Position numbers and translations under genes: made by a program. Positions 60,297 through 64,000 of a stretch of 64,000 nt of DNA are shown one piece after another (position 1 is the first letter of the stretch; each line of letters opens with the position of its first letter). This DNA is from Microvirga vignae (GTDB lineage: Bacteria; Pseudomonadota; Alphaproteobacteria; Rhizobiales; Beijerinckiaceae). The notes below the pieces were generated by a model, which saw only the letters and a program-made list of their open reading frames with translations, searched no databases and had not been told where the DNA came from. The stretch is from NCBI RefSeq assembly GCF_001017175.1, contig NZ_LCYG01000064.1, positions 1 through 64,000 on the forward strand, given 5' to 3'.

Positions 60297-61388
60297 GTGC
60301 TTGGGATCCGAATGGCATTGAAGGGATGGTTGCGAACGTTCACGCCTGCGTCGTTCCCGTACGTCCGGTTCATCGCCGCCCTGCTGGTCGGCGCAGCCGG
60401 GGGGTGGATCTTCGCGCGAGCTGGCCTGCCCCTGCCGTGGATGCTCGGCTCCATGACGGCGTGCACGCTGGCCTCGCTCGTGCGGGCACCGATTGCCGCG
60501 CCTGGCACCGTGCGGCCGCCGATGACGATGATCATCGGCGTCATGCTGGGGACGGGGTTCACACCACAGATCATTGAAAGTGTGGGGCACTGGATCCCGA
60601 CGGTGCTCGGCCTGGCAGGCTTTATTGCGGTCAGCGGCGCAGCCTGCGTTACCTACTTCCGCCGGGTTGCGGGATTTGATCGCCCAACGGCCTACTTTGC
60701 CGGCATGCCGGGCGGCCTGGTGGAGATGGTGATTGCCGGTGAGGACAAGGGCGGCGATGCCCGCACCATCGCGCTTGTCCATTCGGCCCGTGTTCTCCTG
60801 GTCGTGCTCACATTGCCATTTCTTGTGCGCCTGATCAGCGGGGCTCCGCTGGGCGCGAGGCCTCAATTCGGCGTGTCGGTGTTCGAGACGCCCTGGCGCG
60901 ACGAGATCTGGCTTCTCGGGACCGCACTGGCCGGAGCGTTGCTCGGTCACATCCTGCGCCTGCCGGCCCGGCTGCTCCTCGGTCCCATGCTGGTCAGCGC
61001 GGCGGTGCACGCCCTCGGCTGGACGCGCTTTGCTCCTGCCATCGAGGTTGTCAACGTCGCGCAGCTGGTGCTGGGCACAAGCATCGGATGCCGCTTCGCC
61101 GGCACAGCCCCGCGGGAGATCATCCGCATCCTCGCGCTGTCGCTCGGTTCCACGGCGATCCTGCTCACTATCACGGCCGTCTTCGCGGCCGGCGTGAGCC
61201 ACGTGTCATCTTATGGTCAGGTCCCGCTGCTGTTGGCCTACTCGCCCGGCGGTCTGGCGGAGATGAGCCTTGTCGCACTATCTCTTGGCATCGAGGTGGC
61301 CTTTGTTGCTGCCCATCACATTGTCCGAGTGTTCATCGTCATGCTGGGAGCCGCGCCGGTGTTCGCTCTCCTCCGACGCGGGAAATGA
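60297..61388 (+). CDS. AbrB-family membrane protein (COG3180)
   Basis: The 363-residue protein has about ten transmembrane helices in two repeats. Each repeat carries a GAAGGWIFARAGLPLPWMLG-type signature (about residue 33) and PLLLAYSPGGLAEMSLVAL near the C-terminus. This family is a putative ammonia monooxygenase-related or transporter-like family, unrelated to the AbrB transcription factor. The GTG start is supported by GGAGGT nine bases upstream. A role in uptake or efflux for the catabolic locus is possible. Confidence 0.83.
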   Translation: MLGIRMALKGWLRTFTPASFPYVRFIAALLVGAAGGWIFARAGLPLPWMLGSMTACTLASLVRAPIAAPGTVRPPMTMIIGVMLGTGFTPQIIESVGHWIPTVLGLAGFIAVSGAACVTYFRRVAGFDRPTAYFAGMPGGLVEMVIAGEDKGGDARTIALVHSARVLLVVLTLPFLVRLISGAPLGARPQFGVSVFETPWRDEIWLLGTALAGALLGHILRLPARLLLGPMLVSAAVHALGWTRFAPAIEVVNVAQLVLGTSIGCRFAGTAPREIIRILALSLGSTAILLTITAVFAAGVSHVSSYGQVPLLLAYSPGGLAEMSLVALSLGIEVAFVAAHHIVRVFIVMLGAAPVFALLRRGK

Positions 61389-61432
61389 AGGTTCCCCAAG
61401 CCTCCCATCGTTAAGGGGGCAGGCAACAGCTT

Positions 61433-61495
61433 AGGTCAGCTATTGGCACTAGGCAGACCTTACGCAAAGTTCCGCATTCTGCGGTTAGCTGACCT
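61433..61495. repeat. Inverted repeat with inner hairpin after the AbrB-family gene
   Basis: AGGTCAGCTA (61433-61442) pairs with TAGCTGACCT (61486-61495). Inside is CCGCA-TTC-TGCGG (61472-61484). Related pieces occur near 33587, 39767 and 40857. The rest of this 229-bp gap shows no gene. Confidence 0.5.
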
Positions 61496-61617
61496 TCATT
61501 CACTTCGGCCGAAGTCGTGCTTTGACTGAATACGCCTTTCAGTTCCGCTCGGTTTGATGGAAGGTGATAGAATTCGTGGCAATCAGCTATGCCGCACTAT
61601 TTCGATGGAGCTGAGGC

Positions 61618-62055
61618 ATGAGTGAACAGTGGCAATACCAGTTGCGGCTCTACTTGGCTGATGAGGTCGCCGAGGCTGCACGACGCGATGCAGCCGCTCC
61701 GGTTCTCGGACCACTGCCTCAGATCCTGGAAAAGCACGACGCGACGATGAAATGCCAGTTTTACGCCTTTGCAGACTATGTTGCCCAAGCTGAGGCGGAT
61801 GGGGTTGAGGGCTACCCGCTTTATGAATGGACCAAGGCGACCATCGAGGATCCGATAAAGAAGGCAAAGCATCTCAAGTCGTTTGCTCTCCACATTAATG
61901 GCCAAGAGGTGTATCCGAAGGAAGAAGCTGATGCCCTTGAGGCCGATTTACAGCCCTTGGTGGATGGCACCCGGATCACACGCTTGTCACGTCACGACAC
62001 AAACCCCGCCAGTAATCCCCAGATGCCAGAACGCTTTCGCAAGTCTCAAGCATAG
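61618..62055 (+). CDS. Hypothetical protein
   Basis: The 145-residue acidic soluble protein begins MSEQWQYQLRLYLADEVAEA. No family is recognised. The second half contains LHINGQEVYPKEEADALEADL. A GGAGCTGAGG ribosome site precedes the ATG. No partner is adjacent. Confidence 0.55.
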   Translation: MSEQWQYQLRLYLADEVAEAARRDAAAPVLGPLPQILEKHDATMKCQFYAFADYVAQAEADGVEGYPLYEWTKATIEDPIKKAKHLKSFALHINGQEVYPKEEADALEADLQPLVDGTRITRLSRHDTNPASNPQMPERFRKSQA

Positions 62056-62270
62056 CTGATCTCAGCCCGGTGGGCGCCCGGGTTGATCTGCGGTTATAGG
62101 GCTGCCCAGCGGGGTTGACCCGAACAGTGTGGCCGGACTCGGCATTTACTTTGTGGGCAGTTTGGCTGCGTCGTCCGGGTCTGCAGCGTAGACTGATGAC
62201 GCGGCCTGGGTAAATTCCCGGATGATCCGTGACACGGTCAAAAGGCCAGCACGGGATCGAAGGGGCGGCA

Positions 62271-62711
62271 ATGGCAATTCGGTTTCTCAGGCACGTTATT
62301 GGTGTCGGCCTTCTGGTCGCCGAGTTGCTTCTGGGTCCGAGGATTTCCGTCCAGGCGGCCTCTCCTGGCATGCCGCACTATCCGTGGGACCTGCGCAAGC
62401 AGATGCCCGTTCACTACCGCGCGTATCTGAAGATCCTGCCGGCCCGGTTGAAGCGCACGGCTTGGTTTGGCCGGTTTGATGGAACCGGCATGCCAGTTGA
62501 GCGGGTGACGGTGGACAGCAAGGTGTACTTTGCGGGTGCGATCTGCAAACCGCATGACTGCGCTGACAATTACCTCACCTTCCTGGTCACGGCCGATGGA
62601 TCGCGTGCCGTAGCAATGGTCAAGGCAAGGGAGACAGGCAGCCAGATCGTGGAGCTCGGAAATCCAACGACGGCTGAGCGGCAGCTCATGGCGAAGGAGT
62701 TTCAGGATTAA
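62271..62711 (+). CDS. ivy: Ivy-type inhibitor of vertebrate lysozyme
   Basis: The 146-residue protein has a signal peptide (cleavage near VQAASPG). The family hallmark CKPHDC is at residues 92-97 (ICKPHDCADN), the loop that plugs the lysozyme active site and carries the disulfide. It acts in the periplasm to protect peptidoglycan from c-type lysozymes. Ivy occurs in some Hyphomicrobiales. The ATG at 62271 follows AAGGGG. Confidence 0.85.
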   Translation: MAIRFLRHVIGVGLLVAELLLGPRISVQAASPGMPHYPWDLRKQMPVHYRAYLKILPARLKRTAWFGRFDGTGMPVERVTVDSKVYFAGAICKPHDCADNYLTFLVTADGSRAVAMVKARETGSQIVELGNPTTAERQLMAKEFQD

Positions 62712-62801
62712 GCCCTCGGCGAAGAACTGCTCATTGGACACGACGGCATACGAGCGGCATATGGGAGTGTCAGACGCAGGATCATGCGCTAATGCTAAGC
62801 C

Positions 62802-63944
62802 ATGTCGGATCCCGAATACGATCAGTCTAGCAGCTTTCCGACCTCAGATTCCGGTGAGTCATCCAGCGAGCCGGAGCCGCAGCGCCGGATCGTGCATGTG
62901 GATCTCGATGCCTTCTATGCCTCTGTGGAGCAACGGGACAATCCGGAACTGAGGGGCAAGCCGGTCGCCGTCGGCGGCTCCCGCGAGCGCGGCGTCGTGG
63001 CGGCTGCCAGCTACGAGGCCCGACGCTTCGGGGTGCATTCGGCCATGCCGTCGGTTACGGCCCGGCGGAAGTGCCCGGGACTAATCTTCGTGAAGCCGCG
63101 GTTTGACGTCTACCGTGAGGTCTCGCGTCAAATCCGCGAGATCTTCTACGAGTACACTCCTCTGGTCGAGCCGCTGTCGCTCGACGAGGCGTATCTCGAT
63201 GTGACCGAGAACCTGAAGGGCATCCCGTATGCCACGCAGGTGGCGCGGGAGATCAGGGCCAAGATCTGGCAGGAGACCTATCTGACGGCCTCGGCCGGGA
63301 TCAGTTACAACAAGTTCCTGGCCAAGATGGCTTCGGATCAGAACAAGCCGAACGGCCAGTTCGTCATCACGCCTGAGATGGGGCCGGCCTTCGTCGAGAG
63401 CCTGCCAGTCGGCAAGTTCCATGGCATCGGCCCGGCCACAGCGAGGAAGATGAACGAACTCGGCATCTTCACCGGCCTAGATCTGAAGGCTCAGTCGCTG
63501 AGCTTTCTCCAGGAGTGCTTCGGCAAGGCCGGAACCCACTACTACTGGATCGCCCGCGCCATCGACCATCGCTCGGTTCAGCCCGACCGCATCTGCAAGT
63601 CCGTCGGGGCCGAGAACACTTTCGAGAAGGATCTGGCCAGCTTTGAGGAGATGACGGCTGCGCTCCAGCCGATCGTGGATAAGGTCTGGAGCCATTGCGA
63701 GCAAACACGCGTGCGCGGCCGGACGGTGAAGCTCAAGGTGAAATTTTCAGACTTCCAGCAGATCACCCGCAGCCGCACACTGCCCGGCTATGTTGAGAGC
63801 CAGTCTGGGCTCGAGCAGGCCAGTGTCGACCTCCTGCGACAGTTGTTCCCTCTCGCCAAGAGCGTCCGCCTCTTAGGCGTGTCCCTGTCGGCTTTGAACA
63901 CGGACGAGGAAACGTCGAGCCCGCAATTGTCTCTCCAACTGTAA
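62802..63944 (+). CDS. dinB: DNA polymerase IV (Y family)
   Basis: The 380-residue protein has VHVDLDAFYASVEQ (about residue 32), the catalytic SLDEAYLDVT (about residue 127) and TASAGISYNKFLAKMASDQNK-type fingers, then the little-finger domain. It copies past damaged bases with low fidelity. The C-terminal QLSLQL is a beta-clamp binding peptide. No LexA box was visible upstream. Length is normal for the family. Confidence 0.93.
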   Translation: MSDPEYDQSSSFPTSDSGESSSEPEPQRRIVHVDLDAFYASVEQRDNPELRGKPVAVGGSRERGVVAAASYEARRFGVHSAMPSVTARRKCPGLIFVKPRFDVYREVSRQIREIFYEYTPLVEPLSLDEAYLDVTENLKGIPYATQVAREIRAKIWQETYLTASAGISYNKFLAKMASDQNKPNGQFVITPEMGPAFVESLPVGKFHGIGPATARKMNELGIFTGLDLKAQSLSFLQECFGKAGTHYYWIARAIDHRSVQPDRICKSVGAENTFEKDLASFEEMTAALQPIVDKVWSHCEQTRVRGRTVKLKVKFSDFQQITRSRTLPGYVESQSGLEQASVDLLRQLFPLAKSVRLLGVSLSALNTDEETSSPQLSLQL

Positions 63945-64000
63945 GGCCTCCAGGGGCTGCACTGGGAGCCCGGGCTCTTGGAGTGACCGGCATACCGCGT

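Noticed and set aside
62712..62801. LexA box before dinB
   Set aside because: Only a partial GAAC half-site is present; the second half-site does not follow at the expected spacing.
1..64000. CRISPR arrays, rRNA genes and IS transposases
   Set aside because: None was found by eye; no regular repeat-spacer series, no DDE transposase genes and no rRNA-like sequence.

Overview
The window reads as chromosome of a high-GC alphaproteobacterium of the Hyphomicrobiales, most like Methylobacteriaceae (for example Microvirga). The reasons are a CpdR receiver protein, two GapR (DUF2312) genes, a DUF1244 and a DUF1036 gene, a pyruvate kinase in that same neighbourhood, a candidate EcfG-type (GGAAC-N16-GTT) promoter, a DUF6894 gene, and many short helical proteins. 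The genus is an inference; no rRNA is present.

Region 1 (1-10.24 kb) is core-like: a partial hisN, an MFS transporter, two different N-formylglutamate amidohydrolase homologues, cpdR, tRNA-Val(GAC), rpmJ, a TPR protein, an alpha/beta hydrolase, DUF1036-pyk, an EamA exporter and DUF1244.

Region 2 (about 10.24-33.2 kb) is an integrated island. The host gapR is cut after about 36 codons and runs into unrelated sequence. A complete, divergent, lower-GC gapR lies 180 bp further in, as if the element replaces what it breaks. Next comes a four-gene recombination module: three large tyrosine-recombinase-like proteins, the first lacking two catalytic residues, plus a small coiled-coil protein, reminiscent of Tn554-type TnpABC. 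The cargo is two predicted defence systems: (a) a HigA-like HTH protein, an SNF2 helicase with a C-terminal DUF3883 nuclease-like domain, a DUF1156 DPPY methylase and a DUF499 ATPase; (b) an ABC-3C system made of a nuclease with a C-terminal ABC-3C region, a middle component and a Rad50-like ATPase with a CPVC hook. A two-TM protein sits between them.

Region 3 (33.2-41 kb) is loosely packed: a rhodanese, a HisKA_2 histidine kinase behind a candidate EcfG promoter, a Crp/Fnr regulator, a DUF6894 protein and a set of short helical proteins, including a decayed duplicate and dispersed non-coding repeats. Region 4 (41-45.6 kb) holds an outer-membrane MetA-pathway-type protein, a secreted alkyl sulfatase and a DUF3302-HlyD pair.

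Region 5 (45.8-61.4 kb) is a catabolic locus. A serA-type dehydrogenase and an unusual GntR regulator with two winged-helix domains face an operon-like run of ten + strand genes: a TIM-barrel amidohydrolase, two Bug/TctC binding proteins, TctB, TctA, an isopropylmalate-dehydrogenase-like enzyme, an aldehyde dehydrogenase, a cupin, an Ldh2-type dehydrogenase, a hydroxypyruvate-isomerase-like protein and an ABM-domain protein (eleven counting both Bug proteins). DUF3422 and AbrB-family genes follow. Together these suggest uptake and oxidation of an unidentified di- or tricarboxylate or sugar acid. The window ends with a hypothetical protein, an Ivy-type lysozyme inhibitor and dinB.
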